64,000 nt of DNA from Venatoribacter pacificus (GCF_025318105.1 NZ_JAOANI010000019.1:186001-250000); one strand, 5' to 3'. Positions 8,368 to 17,632 are shown, counted from the stretch's first letter. Notes: generated by a model from the sequence alone, not told the origin. Program-made: numbers and translations.

Positions 8368-9681
8368 ATGCAAGTGTCCATTGAGACCACATCCGGTCTT
8401 CAGCGTGTAATGACCATTGGCGTTCCTGCAGCAGAAGTAGAAGGTAAAGTGACTGCTGAATTGAAGCGTATCTCCAAAGGCCAGCGCGTAAATGGTTTCC
8501 GTAAAGGCAAGCCGCTGCCTCCGGCTGTTGCCAAGCGTATGTTCGGTAAGCAAGCACGCTACGAAGCCATTTATCAGCAGATGCAACAGTCTTTCTTCAA
8601 AGCTGTGCAGGATGAGAACGTTAAACTGGCGGGTATGCCAACTTTTGAACCTACCGTTGACGAAGACGGTAAGGATCTGGAATTTAAAGCAACATTCGAA
8701 GTGTATCCGGAAATCACTCTGGCCGATTTCGGTGGTATCGAAGTTGAGCAGAAAACAGCAACCGTAACCGATGCTGATCTGGAAACCATGTTGGATACCC
8801 TGCGTAAGCAGAATGCCCAGTGGGAAGAAAGTGCTGAAGCAGCGGCTGATGGCGACCAGGTTGTGATCGATTTCGAAGGTTTCATCGATGGTGAAGCATT
8901 TGAAGGTGGCGCGGCTAAAGGTTACAGCCTGACTCTGGGTTCTAACTCAATGATTCCGGGCTTCGAAACCGGTCTGGTGGGTGCAAAAGCAGGCGAAGAG
9001 AAGACTCTGGACGTTGCTTTTCCTGAGGACTACCACAAAGAAGAACTGAAAGGTAAGCCAGCTCAGTTTAAAGTAACCGTTACTGCGGTTAAAAAACCTC
9101 AGCTGCCAGAACTGAATGAAGAATTCTTCAAAGGTTTTGGTGTCGAAACCGCTGATGAAGCTGAATTCAAAGTAGAAATCCGCAAAAACATGGATCGCGA
9201 ACTGGATCGTGCCGTGCGTAACCTGACCAAGCAGCAAGTGATTGCTGGCCTGGTTGCAACCAACGAAGTGGAAGCGCCGTCTTCCCTGGTTGATCAGGAA
9301 ATTGATCGTCTGCGTAAGCAAGCGGTTCAGCAGTTTGGTGGTGGTCAGCAACTGGATCCGAACATGCTGCCAGCTGAACTGTTCAAAGATCAGGCTGAGA
9401 AACGCGTTGTTATCGGTTTATTGATGAATGCGGTTATCGAAGCAAATGAATTGACGCCTTCGGCAGAAAAAGTAGCTCAGTTGATCGAAGAAGTGGCTGC
9501 GACTTATCAGGATCCTGAAGAAGTTCGCAACTACTACAACAGCAACCCGCAGCAGAAATCTCAGGTAGAAGCATTGGCTCTGGAAGAGCAGGCTGTTGAG
9601 AAAGTTCTGGCCGGAGCTAAGATCAGCCAGGCAGAAGCCACTTATGAAGAAGTGATCCGCGCGGCTAACCAGCCAGCCTGA
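8368..9681 (+). CDS. tig: Trigger factor, ribosome-associated chaperone
   Basis: A 437-residue trigger factor that binds near the ribosomal exit tunnel and shields nascent chains. The N-terminal ribosome-binding domain carries the signature NGFRKGKPLPPAVAKRMFG (about residues 43-61, a slight variant of GFRxGKxP). The FKBP-type domain lies at about 150-245 (GDQVVIDFEGFIDGEAFEGG), followed by the long helical C-terminal chaperone arms. The ATG follows a GAGAGGC ribosome site. It heads the tig-clpP-clpX-lon block, the usual order in gammaproteobacteria, and has its own terminator. Confidence 0.97.
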   Translation: MQVSIETTSGLQRVMTIGVPAAEVEGKVTAELKRISKGQRVNGFRKGKPLPPAVAKRMFGKQARYEAIYQQMQQSFFKAVQDENVKLAGMPTFEPTVDEDGKDLEFKATFEVYPEITLADFGGIEVEQKTATVTDADLETMLDTLRKQNAQWEESAEAAADGDQVVIDFEGFIDGEAFEGGAAKGYSLTLGSNSMIPGFETGLVGAKAGEEKTLDVAFPEDYHKEELKGKPAQFKVTVTAVKKPQLPELNEEFFKGFGVETADEAEFKVEIRKNMDRELDRAVRNLTKQQVIAGLVATNEVEAPSSLVDQEIDRLRKQAVQQFGGGQQLDPNMLPAELFKDQAEKRVVIGLLMNAVIEANELTPSAEKVAQLIEEVAATYQDPEEVRNYYNSNPQQKSQVEALALEEQAVEKVLAGAKISQAEATYEEVIRAANQPA

Positions 9682-9730
9682 TCACTCACAGAGTGACTGA
9701 CACAACGCCAATCAATGGCTAAACTCAGAG

Positions 9731-9758
9731 ACAGCCGCACAACTCGCGGCTGTTTTTG
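9731..9758 (+). terminator. Intrinsic terminator after tig
   Basis: A perfect 8-bp stem (ACAGCCGC / GCGGCTGT) with a 7-nt loop, followed by TTTTT. It separates tig from clpP, so clpP needs its own promoter or read-through. Confidence 0.88.
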
Positions 9759-9794
9759 TAAAAAAGCTAATTATGTCAGGGAGTACAGGGTCGA

Positions 9795-10421
9795 ATGTTT
9801 GACTCCATGAAACAACAGTCAGAAATCATCCAGGCAAGCGGTCTGGTTCCAATGGTGGTAGAGCAGTCAGCCCGCGGTGAGCGTGCCTACGACATCTACT
9901 CGCGCTTGCTGAAAGAGCGCGTTATCTTCCTCGTGGGGCCGGTCGAAGACCACATGGCTAACCTGGTGGTGGCGCAGTTGCTGTTCCTTGAGTCTGAGAA
10001 TCCGGACAAGGATATTCACCTGTACATCAACTCACCGGGCGGCTCCGTGTCTGCTGGCTTGTCTATTTACGACACCATGCAGTTTATCAAACCGGATGTC
10101 AGCACCATGGTGATTGGTCAGGCCTGCAGCATGGGTGCATTCCTGCTTGCCGCCGGTGCCAAAGGTAAGCGCCTGAGTGTACCGAACTCCCGCGTCATGA
10201 TTCACCAGCCAAGTGGTGGTGCTCAGGGGCAGGCGACGGATATTCAGATTCATGCGCGTAATATTCAGGACACGAAAGAACGCCTGAACCGGATTCTGGC
10301 TCATCATACCGGTCAGAGTATTGAGCAGGTAACAGCAGATACTGAGCGTGATAACTTTATGGATCCTGATGCTGCACTGGCTTACGGACTGATCGATAAA
10401 GTCGTAACCAACCGCGGTTGA
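9795..10421 (+). CDS. clpP: ATP-dependent Clp protease proteolytic subunit ClpP
   Basis: A 208-residue serine peptidase that forms the tetradecameric barrel used by ClpX and ClpA. The catalytic triad is readable: Ser112 in QACSMGAF, His137 in VMIHQPSGG, and Asp186 in ERDNFM. The N-terminal stretch before the mature SxxGLVPMVVEQ segment corresponds to the self-cleaved propeptide. clpX follows 95 bp downstream. The intervening RNA can form two stem-loops but has no T tract, so clpPX are probably co-transcribed with partial attenuation. Confidence 0.97.
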   Translation: MFDSMKQQSEIIQASGLVPMVVEQSARGERAYDIYSRLLKERVIFLVGPVEDHMANLVVAQLLFLESENPDKDIHLYINSPGGSVSAGLSIYDTMQFIKPDVSTMVIGQACSMGAFLLAAGAKGKRLSVPNSRVMIHQPSGGAQGQATDIQIHARNIQDTKERLNRILAHHTGQSIEQVTADTERDNFMDPDAALAYGLIDKVVTNRG

Positions 10422-10428
10422 TTGATTT

Positions 10429-10490
10429 AAGGCCGGATAACTCTGTTCCCGGCCTTGAAATACCCGATAAAAAGATCCATCTTCTGGATC
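10429..10490 (+). promoter_or_regulatory. Two stem-loops in the clpP-clpX intergenic region
   Basis: Stem 1 is AAGGCCGG / CCGGCCTT (10429-10456, 12-nt loop); stem 2 is GATCCA / TGGATC (10474-10490, 5-nt loop). Neither is followed by a T run, so they look like processing or attenuation structures rather than full terminators. The function is inferred. Confidence 0.45.
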
Positions 10491-10516
10491 AGTGCAACGA
10501 ATAATGAGGCAGTCGA

Positions 10517-11803
10517 ATGACCGACGATACAAAAGGCAAGGGCGACGATAGCGGTAAGCTGCTCTATTGCTCATTCTGCGGTAAGAGTCAGCATGAAGTA
10601 CGCAAGCTGATTGCCGGGCCATCGGTGTTCATCTGTGACGAATGTGTTGATCTGTGTAATGACATCATTCGCGAAGAAGTACAGGAAGCCGAGAATAAAG
10701 GCTCAGGCGACAAACTGCCTACGCCGAAAGAAATCAAGGTGACTCTGGATGAGTACGTTATTGGCCAGGAAAAAGCCAAAATCGTTCTCGCGGTAGCGGT
10801 TTATAACCACTATAAGCGTCTGCAGAGCGGAGAAGGCAAAGCAGAGGTCGAGCTGTCCAAGAGTAATATTCTGCTGATCGGGCCAACCGGTAGCGGTAAA
10901 ACGCTGTTGGCTGAAACTCTGGCGCGTCTTTTGAATGTACCTTTCACCATCGCTGATGCGACCACGCTGACTGAAGCCGGTTACGTGGGTGAAGATGTTG
11001 AAAACATCATCCAGAAATTGCTGCAGAAATGTGATTACGATGTTGAGAAGGCCCAGCGTGGCATTGTTTACATCGATGAAATCGACAAAATCTCGCGCAA
11101 ATCAGATAACCCGTCAATCACCCGTGATGTATCGGGCGAAGGCGTGCAGCAGGCATTGCTGAAACTGATTGAAGGCACGGTTGCTTCTGTTCCGCCGCAG
11201 GGTGGGCGTAAGCATCCACAACAGGAATTCCTGCAGGTTGATACCTCCAATATCCTGTTTATCTGTGGTGGTGCGTTTGCTGGTTTGGACAATATCATCC
11301 GTGATCGCTCAGAGAAGAGCAGTATCGGCTTTTCTGCAACCGTAAAAGGCAAAGAGCAGCAGAAAGCGGTGGGTGAGGTTCTGCGCGAAGTTGAGCCGGG
11401 CGATTTGGTTAAATACGGTCTGATTCCCGAATTTATTGGTCGTCTGCCCGTTGTTGCGACTCTGGATGAGCTGGATAAAGATGCGCTGGTGCGTATTCTG
11501 ACCGAGCCACGCAATTCTCTGGTGCGCCAGTATCAGAAATTGTTTGAAATGGAATCGGTTGAGTTGGAATTCCGCGATACGGCACTGGATGCAATTGCAA
11601 CCTGTGCGATGGAGCGTAAAACCGGTGCGCGTGGTCTGCGCTCTATAATGGAAGGTGCGTTGTTACAGACCATGTACCGTATTCCATCTGAAGACCATGT
11701 AGCTAAAGTAGTGATCGAAGAAAATGTTATTAACGGCGAAGCAGAGCCGTTGATCATTTATGAAACGGCAGACGTTGGTAAGGTTTCACCCGACAACGCC
11801 TGA
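10517..11803 (+). CDS. clpX: ATP-dependent Clp protease ATP-binding subunit ClpX
   Basis: A 428-residue AAA+ unfoldase. The N-terminal zinc-binding domain has Cys18, Cys21, Cys40 and Cys43. Walker A GPTGSGKT lies near residue 121, the pore loop GYVGED near 156, Walker B IVYIDEIDKI near 184-193, and the ClpP-docking loop IGF in SSIGFSATV near 270. Sensor and small C-terminal domains are complete. It unfolds SsrA-tagged and other substrates for ClpP. A strong terminator follows. Confidence 0.97.
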   Translation: MTDDTKGKGDDSGKLLYCSFCGKSQHEVRKLIAGPSVFICDECVDLCNDIIREEVQEAENKGSGDKLPTPKEIKVTLDEYVIGQEKAKIVLAVAVYNHYKRLQSGEGKAEVELSKSNILLIGPTGSGKTLLAETLARLLNVPFTIADATTLTEAGYVGEDVENIIQKLLQKCDYDVEKAQRGIVYIDEIDKISRKSDNPSITRDVSGEGVQQALLKLIEGTVASVPPQGGRKHPQQEFLQVDTSNILFICGGAFAGLDNIIRDRSEKSSIGFSATVKGKEQQKAVGEVLREVEPGDLVKYGLIPEFIGRLPVVATLDELDKDALVRILTEPRNSLVRQYQKLFEMESVELEFRDTALDAIATCAMERKTGARGLRSIMEGALLQTMYRIPSEDHVAKVVIEENVINGEAEPLIIYETADVGKVSPDNA

Positions 11804-11823
11804 TACTGATCATTATTGTTCAA

Positions 11824-11856
11824 ACAAAAGGAGCCAATGGCTCCTTTTGTTTTTTC
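11824..11856 (+). terminator. Intrinsic terminator after clpX
   Basis: A 12-bp perfect stem (ACAAAAGGAGCC / GGCTCCTTTTGT) with a 3-nt loop and a tail of six to seven T residues. Confidence 0.92.
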
Positions 11857-11860
11857 AGGC

Positions 11861-11888
11861 CTTGTATTTCTTGCGCTTCGCCCTCACT
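11861..11888 (+). promoter_or_regulatory. Possible heat-shock (sigma-32) promoter of lon
   Basis: CTTGTAT (11861) and CCCTCACT (11881) lie 13 bp apart, resembling the sigma-32 pattern CTTGAAA / CCCCATNT, directly after the clpX terminator and about 45 bp before lon. The -10 part matches only partly. lon is heat inducible in E. coli, which fits, but this remains a weak prediction. Confidence 0.35.
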
Positions 11889-11933
11889 TCCTGACATATT
11901 GGCGTCAAAGACGCAGTTTTTAGGTGCATGTTC

Positions 11934-14324
11934 ATGACTCAAGAAGTATTACCACTATTACCCCTTCGTGACGTGGTCGTTTTTCCTGCTATGGTGATTC
12001 CGCTGTTTGTGGGACGGGAAAAGTCGATCAACGCACTGGAAGAAGCGATGAGTCTCGACAAGCGAATTATGCTGGTCGCACAAAAAGATGCATCGGACGA
12101 CGAACCTGGCAGTGACGACATGCATGAAGTCGGCACTATCGCCAATATTCTGCAATTGTTAAAGCTGCCGGACGGCACTGTAAAAGTGTTGGTTGAAGGT
12201 GATGTGCGGGCGCAGCTTTCAGAACTGATTGATGAAGAAGAATTATTTCGTGGCACGGTTGAAGCTATTGCCGCTGATGAATTAACCGAACGTGAAAACG
12301 AAGTGCTGGTGCGCTCATTAACCGGGCACTTTGAGCAATACGTTCAATTATCAAAGAAAGTCCCCAGTGAAGTGTTGTCAACGATTTCCGGAATCGAAGA
12401 CGCCTCGCGCCTGGCCGATACGATTGCGGCTCATATTTCTCTGAAGCTGGATGAGAAGCAAAATGTTCTTGAAATGTTAGACCCGCGTGAGCGTGTTGAG
12501 CATTTAATGGAATTAATGGAATCGGAAATTGATCTGCTGAAAGTCGAAAAACGCATTCGCGGTCGCGTTAAAAAGCAGATGGAAAAAAGCCAGCGTGAGT
12601 ATTATCTGAATGAACAAATGAAAGCCATTCAGAAAGAGCTGGGCGATCTGGAAGATGGCGGCAACGAATTTGATGAGCTGACGCATAAAATCGAACAGTC
12701 CGGCATGAGCAAAGACGCGCGTGAAAAAGCCGATGCTGAGCTGAAAAAATTACGCATGATGTCACCCATGTCGGCCGAAGCTTCCGTTGTTCGTGGTTAC
12801 CTGGATTGGTTGGTGAACCTTCCCTGGAAAAAACGCAGCCGTGTGAATCATGATCTGGCCAATGCTAAAGACATTCTGGATGCTGATCACTTTGGTCTGG
12901 AAGAAGTAAAAGAACGCATTCTGGAATACCTGGCGGTACAGACCCGGGTTAAAAAAGTCAAAGGCGCCGTGTTGTGTCTGGTTGGGCCTCCAGGGGTTGG
13001 TAAAACGTCGCTGGGTAAATCTATTGCCCGTGCAACAAACCGCAAGTTTGTGCGCATGGCTTTGGGCGGGGTGCGTGATGAGGCCGAAATTCGTGGTCAT
13101 CGTCGCACTTATATTGGTTCCATGCCGGGCAAGCTCGTACAGAAAATGTCCAAAGTGGCGGTGAAAAACCCACTGTTTCTGCTTGATGAAATCGACAAAA
13201 TGGGTATGGATCACCGCGGCGATCCGGCTTCCGCTTTGCTTGAGGTGCTGGATCCTGAGCAGAACTCAACCTTTGCCGATCATTATCTGGAAGTGGATTT
13301 CGATCTGTCCGATGTCATGTTCGTGTGTACCTCCAACAGCATGGATATTCCGGGGCCACTGCTCGATCGTATGGAAGTTATTCGTATTCCGGGTTACACG
13401 GAAGCTGAAAAGGTCAGCATTGCACGCCGCTATCTGCTGCCAAAACAGATCAAACTGAACGGCCTGCATGAGCGTGAAATTGAAGTCAGCGATGATCGCC
13501 TGCGAGACATTATACGCCATTATACCCGTGAGGCTGGCGTTCGCGGTCTTGAGCGTGAGATTGCCAAGCTCTGTCGTCGCGTTGTGAAAGCCAACATGCT
13601 GGAGAAAAATCAGCAAACCCGTGAAATCAGCGAAGAGCTGCTTGATGAATATCTGGGTGTACAGAAATTCCGTTACGGCCTTGCCGGATTGGATAATCAG
13701 ATCGGGCAGGTCACCGGTCTGGCCTGGACGTCTGTCGGTGGTGAGCTTCTTACACTGGAGACGGCTGCAACGCCCGGTAAGGGACGCATTGTGAAAACAG
13801 GCTCTCTGGGTGACGTTATGCAGGAATCCATTCAGGCGGCGCTTACCGTTGTGCGCAGTCGTGCTTTAGGCATGGGTGTATCACCGGAGTACTTTGAGAA
13901 GCATGATCTGCACGTTCATGTGCCTGAAGGTGCGACACCGAAGGATGGCCCAAGCGCGGGTATTGGTATGGCCACGGCTTTAGCGTCTGTAATGACCGGA
14001 ATTCCGGTGCGCGCAGAAGTCGCTATGACCGGTGAAATTACCCTGCGTGGCAAAGTGTTAGCGATTGGCGGTCTGAAAGAGAAATTGCTGGCCGCTCATC
14101 GTGGTGGAATTAAAACCGTTATTATTCCGAAAGAGAACGAAAAAGACCTGCGCGAGGTTCCGGCCAACATTCTTGAAGACATGAGCGTCGTTGCGGTTGA
14201 CTGGATTGACGAAGTGCTGGATCTGGCACTGGAAAGCAAACCGGAGCCTCATGTTGGTGAAATTATCACCAAAGATGAGGCTGCCGGGAAAAAAGACGAC
14301 AATACCAGGCCCAGTACCCACTAA
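11934..14324 (+). CDS. lon: ATP-dependent protease Lon
   Basis: A 796-residue LonA protease that degrades misfolded and regulatory proteins in the cytoplasm. Order: N-terminal substrate-binding domain opening with LPLLPLRDVVVFP, a coiled-coil linker near residues 190-250, Walker A GPPGVGKTS near 352, Walker B LFLLDEIDK near 418, and the Ser-Lys protease domain with PKDGPSAGI (catalytic Ser near 675) and the Lys of GGLKEKLLAA near 718. The second in-frame ATG (11934) is preferred over 11928 because AGGTG then sits at proper spacing. Confidence 0.97.
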   Translation: MTQEVLPLLPLRDVVVFPAMVIPLFVGREKSINALEEAMSLDKRIMLVAQKDASDDEPGSDDMHEVGTIANILQLLKLPDGTVKVLVEGDVRAQLSELIDEEELFRGTVEAIAADELTERENEVLVRSLTGHFEQYVQLSKKVPSEVLSTISGIEDASRLADTIAAHISLKLDEKQNVLEMLDPRERVEHLMELMESEIDLLKVEKRIRGRVKKQMEKSQREYYLNEQMKAIQKELGDLEDGGNEFDELTHKIEQSGMSKDAREKADAELKKLRMMSPMSAEASVVRGYLDWLVNLPWKKRSRVNHDLANAKDILDADHFGLEEVKERILEYLAVQTRVKKVKGAVLCLVGPPGVGKTSLGKSIARATNRKFVRMALGGVRDEAEIRGHRRTYIGSMPGKLVQKMSKVAVKNPLFLLDEIDKMGMDHRGDPASALLEVLDPEQNSTFADHYLEVDFDLSDVMFVCTSNSMDIPGPLLDRMEVIRIPGYTEAEKVSIARRYLLPKQIKLNGLHEREIEVSDDRLRDIIRHYTREAGVRGLEREIAKLCRRVVKANMLEKNQQTREISEELLDEYLGVQKFRYGLAGLDNQIGQVTGLAWTSVGGELLTLETAATPGKGRIVKTGSLGDVMQESIQAALTVVRSRALGMGVSPEYFEKHDLHVHVPEGATPKDGPSAGIGMATALASVMTGIPVRAEVAMTGEITLRGKVLAIGGLKEKLLAAHRGGIKTVIIPKENEKDLREVPANILEDMSVVAVDWIDEVLDLALESKPEPHVGEIITKDEAAGKKDDNTRPSTH

Positions 14325-14330
14325 GGCCGC

Positions 14331-14359
14331 TTGACGGTATGGGGAGTGCTTGGTATAAA
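14331..14359 (+). promoter_or_regulatory. Strong sigma-70 promoter of hupB
   Basis: TTGACG (14331-14336), a 17-bp spacer, then TATAAA (14354-14359) preceded by TG one base upstream (extended -10). It starts seven bases after the lon stop and predicts a leader of about 75 nt for hupB. One of the best promoter matches in the window. Confidence 0.75.
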
Positions 14360-14441
14360 TCGTCGCTCTAATATTTTCCTGTAGCGAACGCCCAGTCGCC
14401 TAACAAGAATTCACTATTGCGCACAGAGTAAGGGGATAAGT

Positions 14442-14714
14442 GTGAACAAATCTGAATTAATCGATGCAATTGCAGCTTCTGCAGACATTCCAAAAGCAGC
14501 AGCAGGCCGTGCTTTAGACGCCATGATCGAAACTATTGGCGGTGCACTGAAAGAAGGCGATCAGGTCGCTCTCGTTGGTTTTGGTACTTTTATGGTTAAA
14601 GAGCGCGCTGCTCGTACTGGCCGTAATCCACAAACCGGCGCTCCGATCGAGATCAAGGCAGCTAAAGTGCCAGGCTTCAAGCCAGGCAAAGCACTGAAAG
14701 ACGCTGTCAACTAA
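14442..14714 (+). CDS. hupB: DNA-binding protein HU-beta
   Basis: A 90-residue HU/IHF-family nucleoid protein that bends DNA as a dimer. It shows the typical N-terminal MNKSELIDAIA, the GFGTFMVKERAARTGRNPQTG beta-arm segment (residues 46-66, with the intercalating Pro at 63), and the conserved C-terminal VPGFKPGKALKDAVN. It starts with GTG after GTAAGGGG. A tRNA-Asp gene begins only 14 bp after the stop, and the first terminator lies beyond the tRNA. Confidence 0.96.
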   Translation: MNKSELIDAIAASADIPKAAAGRALDAMIETIGGALKEGDQVALVGFGTFMVKERAARTGRNPQTGAPIEIKAAKVPGFKPGKALKDAVN

Positions 14715-14728
14715 GTTAGTTGGATTAA

Positions 14729-14805
14729 GGACCGGTAGTTCAGTCGGTTAGAATACCGGCCTGTCACGCCGGGGGTCGCGGGTTCGAGTCCCGTCCGGTC
14801 CGCCA
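14729..14805 (+). tRNA. tRNA-Asp (anticodon GTC)
   Basis: A 77-nt cloverleaf with acceptor GGACCGG/CCGGTCC, anticodon stem CCGGC/GCCGG with loop CTGTCAC, T arm GGTTCGAGTCC and encoded CCA. There is no room for an independent promoter after hupB, so it is probably cut from a hupB-tRNA transcript. Confidence 0.95.
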
Positions 14806-14810
14806 AAATT

Positions 14811-14838
14811 AAAAGCGCATCCCTGATGCGCTTTTTTT
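14811..14838 (+). terminator. Terminator of the hupB-tRNA-Asp transcript
   Basis: A 9-bp stem (AAAGCGCAT / ATGCGCTTT) with a 5-nt loop and seven T residues, six bases after the tRNA CCA end. Confidence 0.9.
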
Positions 14839-14871
14839 GTATTGGTGGCTCGAATAATCATTGGAGGAAGC

Positions 14872-16707
14872 ATGCTACAGACAATGCGCGATAATGCTCA
14901 GGGTATGATCGCTAAAGTAATTGTATTTTTTATTATCTTTGTCTTTGCGCTGTGGGGCGTTGAAAGCATTGTCAGTCTGGGCGGTGGTACACCGGCTACA
15001 GCGACAGTAGGCGATCAGGAAATCACGGAAGCAGATATCGTACGGACCGTTGAACAACAGAAAGCGAATCTGCGCCGCCAGTTTGGTGAGCAGTATGATG
15101 AGAATCTGTTCAATGAAAAGTTTCTGCGTCAGTCGGCGCTTGAACAGCTGATTGAGCAAAAAGTTGCCTTGGTTCAGGCGGATAAACTGGGACTGCGTGC
15201 AGCTTCCAGCGCCATTGATGAAACCATCGTAACGATTCCTGCATTCCAGCAGGATGGCCGTTTTGATAAAGAACAGTTCCAGAACGTGCTGCGCATGAAT
15301 GGCTTGTCGCCACTCACGTTCCGCGCCAGTCTGGCAGACGATATCAAAACCAACCAGGCGCGTGCGGCGTTCGTATTAAGCAGCGTAGAAACCCCATTTG
15401 CGGTGCAGATCAGCGAAGCGCTGAACAACGAGCTGCGCACTTTCAGCTTCTACGAAGTGAATGCTAAAGATCTGGAAGCCAGCATTGAATTATCCGATGA
15501 CGATATTCAATTGGCGTATGAAGCGAACAAAGATCGCTACAAAACAGAAGAGCAGGTTCGTATTCAGTACGTGCAGCTGAAGCGTGCTGACATTGCCGCT
15601 AAGCAGGATGTCTCTGAAGAAGAATTGCAGGCTGCTTATCTCGATTACCAGTCACGTGAACTGGCTAAAGAACAGCGCAGTTCAAGCCATATTCTGATCG
15701 AAGCGAATGACGATCGTAATGATGCAGACGCGCTGGCGCTGGCCCAAGAGATTAAATCACGACTGGATAAGGGCGAAGATTTTGCGGCTCTGGCCAAAGA
15801 ATACTCTGATGATATTGGTACTAAAAATGCCGGTGGTAATCTGGGCCTGAACACCAAAGGAAGCTTTGTTCCGGAATTCGAAGACGTACTCTATGCGCTG
15901 CAGCCGCAGCAAATTTCTTCACCGGTTAAAAGCGAATTTGGTTATCACATTATCCGTCTCGACAGCATCGTCACTCCGGCGGTTAAAACGCTGGCTGAAA
16001 TGAAAACTGAGTTGAGCCGTGAAGTGCGCGAAGGCAAAGCCGAAGCCATGTACGCCGAGCAAATGCAGGAATTATCGAATATATCTTTCTCTGCTGAGTC
16101 CATTGCTGATGTTGCCAGTGCCCTTAATCTGGAATTGCAGAGCACGGATTTTTTCAGTCGCCAGAATGGAAACGGTATTGCATTGAACGAAGGTGTTCGT
16201 CAGGTCGCTTTCCAGGAGAATGTAATGCTGGACAAGCAAATCAGCGAAGTTGTTGAGTTGCAGGATGGCGCTGTTGTTCTGGCGGTCAGCGAACATAACG
16301 ATGCCTCGGTTAAACCACTGTCTGACGTTAAGGCTCAGGTTGTGGCGAATCTGAAGCGCGAACGAGCGTTGGCGCAGGCGCGTGTGCTTGCCGATGCTAT
16401 TGTCAGCGGTGAAGAGCAGGCCAAAGCCTGGAAGAAAGTCTCTGCGACCTTCCAGCAGTCCAGTGAAGCCCCTCGTCTGGCACAGCAGAAAGCCTTTGCG
16501 CTCACTGTTGGCCAGTCGGATGTTGTAAAAACTCCGGGCGGTTTTACCGTGGTAACGCTGGATGCTGTTGATGCTAAAAACTGGCAGGATATGGCGTTGA
16601 GTGATGAAGCCAAGGAATCGGGTCGTGCGCAAAACAGCCGTGCAGACATGCTGAGCTATCAGGCATGGGCTAAGTCTGCTACCAAGATCGAACGTTCTGG
16701 TTCGTAA
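14872..16707 (+). CDS. ppiD: Periplasmic folding chaperone/isomerase PpiD
   Basis: A 611-residue inner-membrane-anchored protein. A short cytoplasmic N-terminus with LQTMRDNAQG is followed by one membrane helix (about residues 12-34), a SurA-like helical region, and a parvulin domain (about 260-360: SSSHILIEAND ... FGYHIIRLD), then a second helical part. PpiD helps proteins leaving the Sec translocon. The ATG at 14872 follows GGAGGAAG; an earlier in-frame start would sit inside the terminator region. Gene order hupB-tRNA-ppiD-fabI matches Pseudomonas. Confidence 0.93.
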   Translation: MLQTMRDNAQGMIAKVIVFFIIFVFALWGVESIVSLGGGTPATATVGDQEITEADIVRTVEQQKANLRRQFGEQYDENLFNEKFLRQSALEQLIEQKVALVQADKLGLRAASSAIDETIVTIPAFQQDGRFDKEQFQNVLRMNGLSPLTFRASLADDIKTNQARAAFVLSSVETPFAVQISEALNNELRTFSFYEVNAKDLEASIELSDDDIQLAYEANKDRYKTEEQVRIQYVQLKRADIAAKQDVSEEELQAAYLDYQSRELAKEQRSSSHILIEANDDRNDADALALAQEIKSRLDKGEDFAALAKEYSDDIGTKNAGGNLGLNTKGSFVPEFEDVLYALQPQQISSPVKSEFGYHIIRLDSIVTPAVKTLAEMKTELSREVREGKAEAMYAEQMQELSNISFSAESIADVASALNLELQSTDFFSRQNGNGIALNEGVRQVAFQENVMLDKQISEVVELQDGAVVLAVSEHNDASVKPLSDVKAQVVANLKRERALAQARVLADAIVSGEEQAKAWKKVSATFQQSSEAPRLAQQKAFALTVGQSDVVKTPGGFTVVTLDAVDAKNWQDMALSDEAKESGRAQNSRADMLSYQAWAKSATKIERSGS

Positions 16708-16740
16708 TATCTGATGCCGGTTTAAACTCCGGCATTCAGA

Positions 16741-16774
16741 CAATAAAAAAGGGGCTCAGGCCCCTTTTTTATTG
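16741..16774. terminator. Bidirectional terminator ppiD/fabI
   Basis: A perfect inverted repeat, CAATAAAAAAGGGGC / GCCCCTTTTTTATTG, with a TCAG loop. A and T tracts serve both convergent genes. Confidence 0.93.
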
Positions 16775-16819
16775 TCTCTAATTTATCGTCTTTTATTCAG
16801 TATTTGTTACGCCAATTCA

Positions 16820-17614
16820 TTACTCTTCCATTTCATCCACGCTCATAGCGCAGCTGTTGAAACCACCATCGACGTAAATGTTCTGCGCGGCAATCCCTGA
16901 CGCCATGTCAGAGCACAGGAAGGCGGCGGTATTGCCTACTTCATTAATGGTGATATTGCGTCCGAGTGGCGCGCGATCGGCATTCTTTTTCAGCATGCGG
17001 CGGAAGCTCTTAATACCGGCGGCAGCGAGCGTTTTAATCGGACCAGCCGAGATGGAATTAACGCGAATGCCTTCTTTTCCGAGAGAGCCTGCCAGATAGC
17101 GTACAGAGGCTTCCAGGGAGGCTTTTGCCAGTCCCATGACGTTGTAGTTCGGCAGCGTCTGTTGCGAGCCATGATAGGTCAGGGTGAGCATGGCGCCGTT
17201 ACGTCCCTGCATCAGCGGGCGGGCGCCTTTGGCAAGTGCAACAAAACTGTATGAGCTAATGTCGTGTGCCATACGGAAACCTTCGCGGGTGGTCACGCTC
17301 AGATAGTCACCGTCCAGCTCGTGTGCCGGTGCAAAGCCCACTGAGTGAATCAGAATGTCCAGATGACCCCATTTCTTTTCCAGCTCGGTGAATACCGCCG
17401 CAATTTCTTCATCAGAGGCCACATCACACGGCAGGCAGATATCTGAATCCCAGCCTGCGGCCATTTTTTCTACGCGTTCTTTTAATTTTTCACCCTGATA
17501 GGTAAAGGCGAGCTCTGCACCTTCACGGTGGAAAGCATCGGCAATGCCATAAGCAATCGAGTGTTTGCTGGCAACACCAACAATCAAAGCTTTTTTACCG
17601 GTTAACATACCCAT
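16820..17614 (-). CDS. fabI: Enoyl-[acyl-carrier-protein] reductase (NADH) FabI
   Basis: A 264-residue short-chain dehydrogenase that carries out the last reduction of each fatty acid elongation cycle and is the target of triclosan-type inhibitors. Visible: the GVASKHSIAYGIA cofactor motif (residues 13-25), Tyr157 and Lys164 in YNVMGLAK with Tyr147 upstream, and the SAGPIKTLAAAGI substrate loop near 195. GGATCTCAAC precedes the ATG. A stem-loop sits between it and the upstream binding-protein gene (45-bp gap), which may be co-transcribed. Confidence 0.97.
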   Translation of the reverse strand: MGMLTGKKALIVGVASKHSIAYGIADAFHREGAELAFTYQGEKLKERVEKMAAGWDSDICLPCDVASDEEIAAVFTELEKKWGHLDILIHSVGFAPAHELDGDYLSVTTREGFRMAHDISSYSFVALAKGARPLMQGRNGAMLTLTYHGSQQTLPNYNVMGLAKASLEASVRYLAGSLGKEGIRVNSISAGPIKTLAAAGIKSFRRMLKKNADRAPLGRNITINEVGNTAAFLCSDMASGIAAQNIYVDGGFNSCAMSVDEMEE

Positions 17615-17632
17615 GTTGAGATCCTTTTTATT

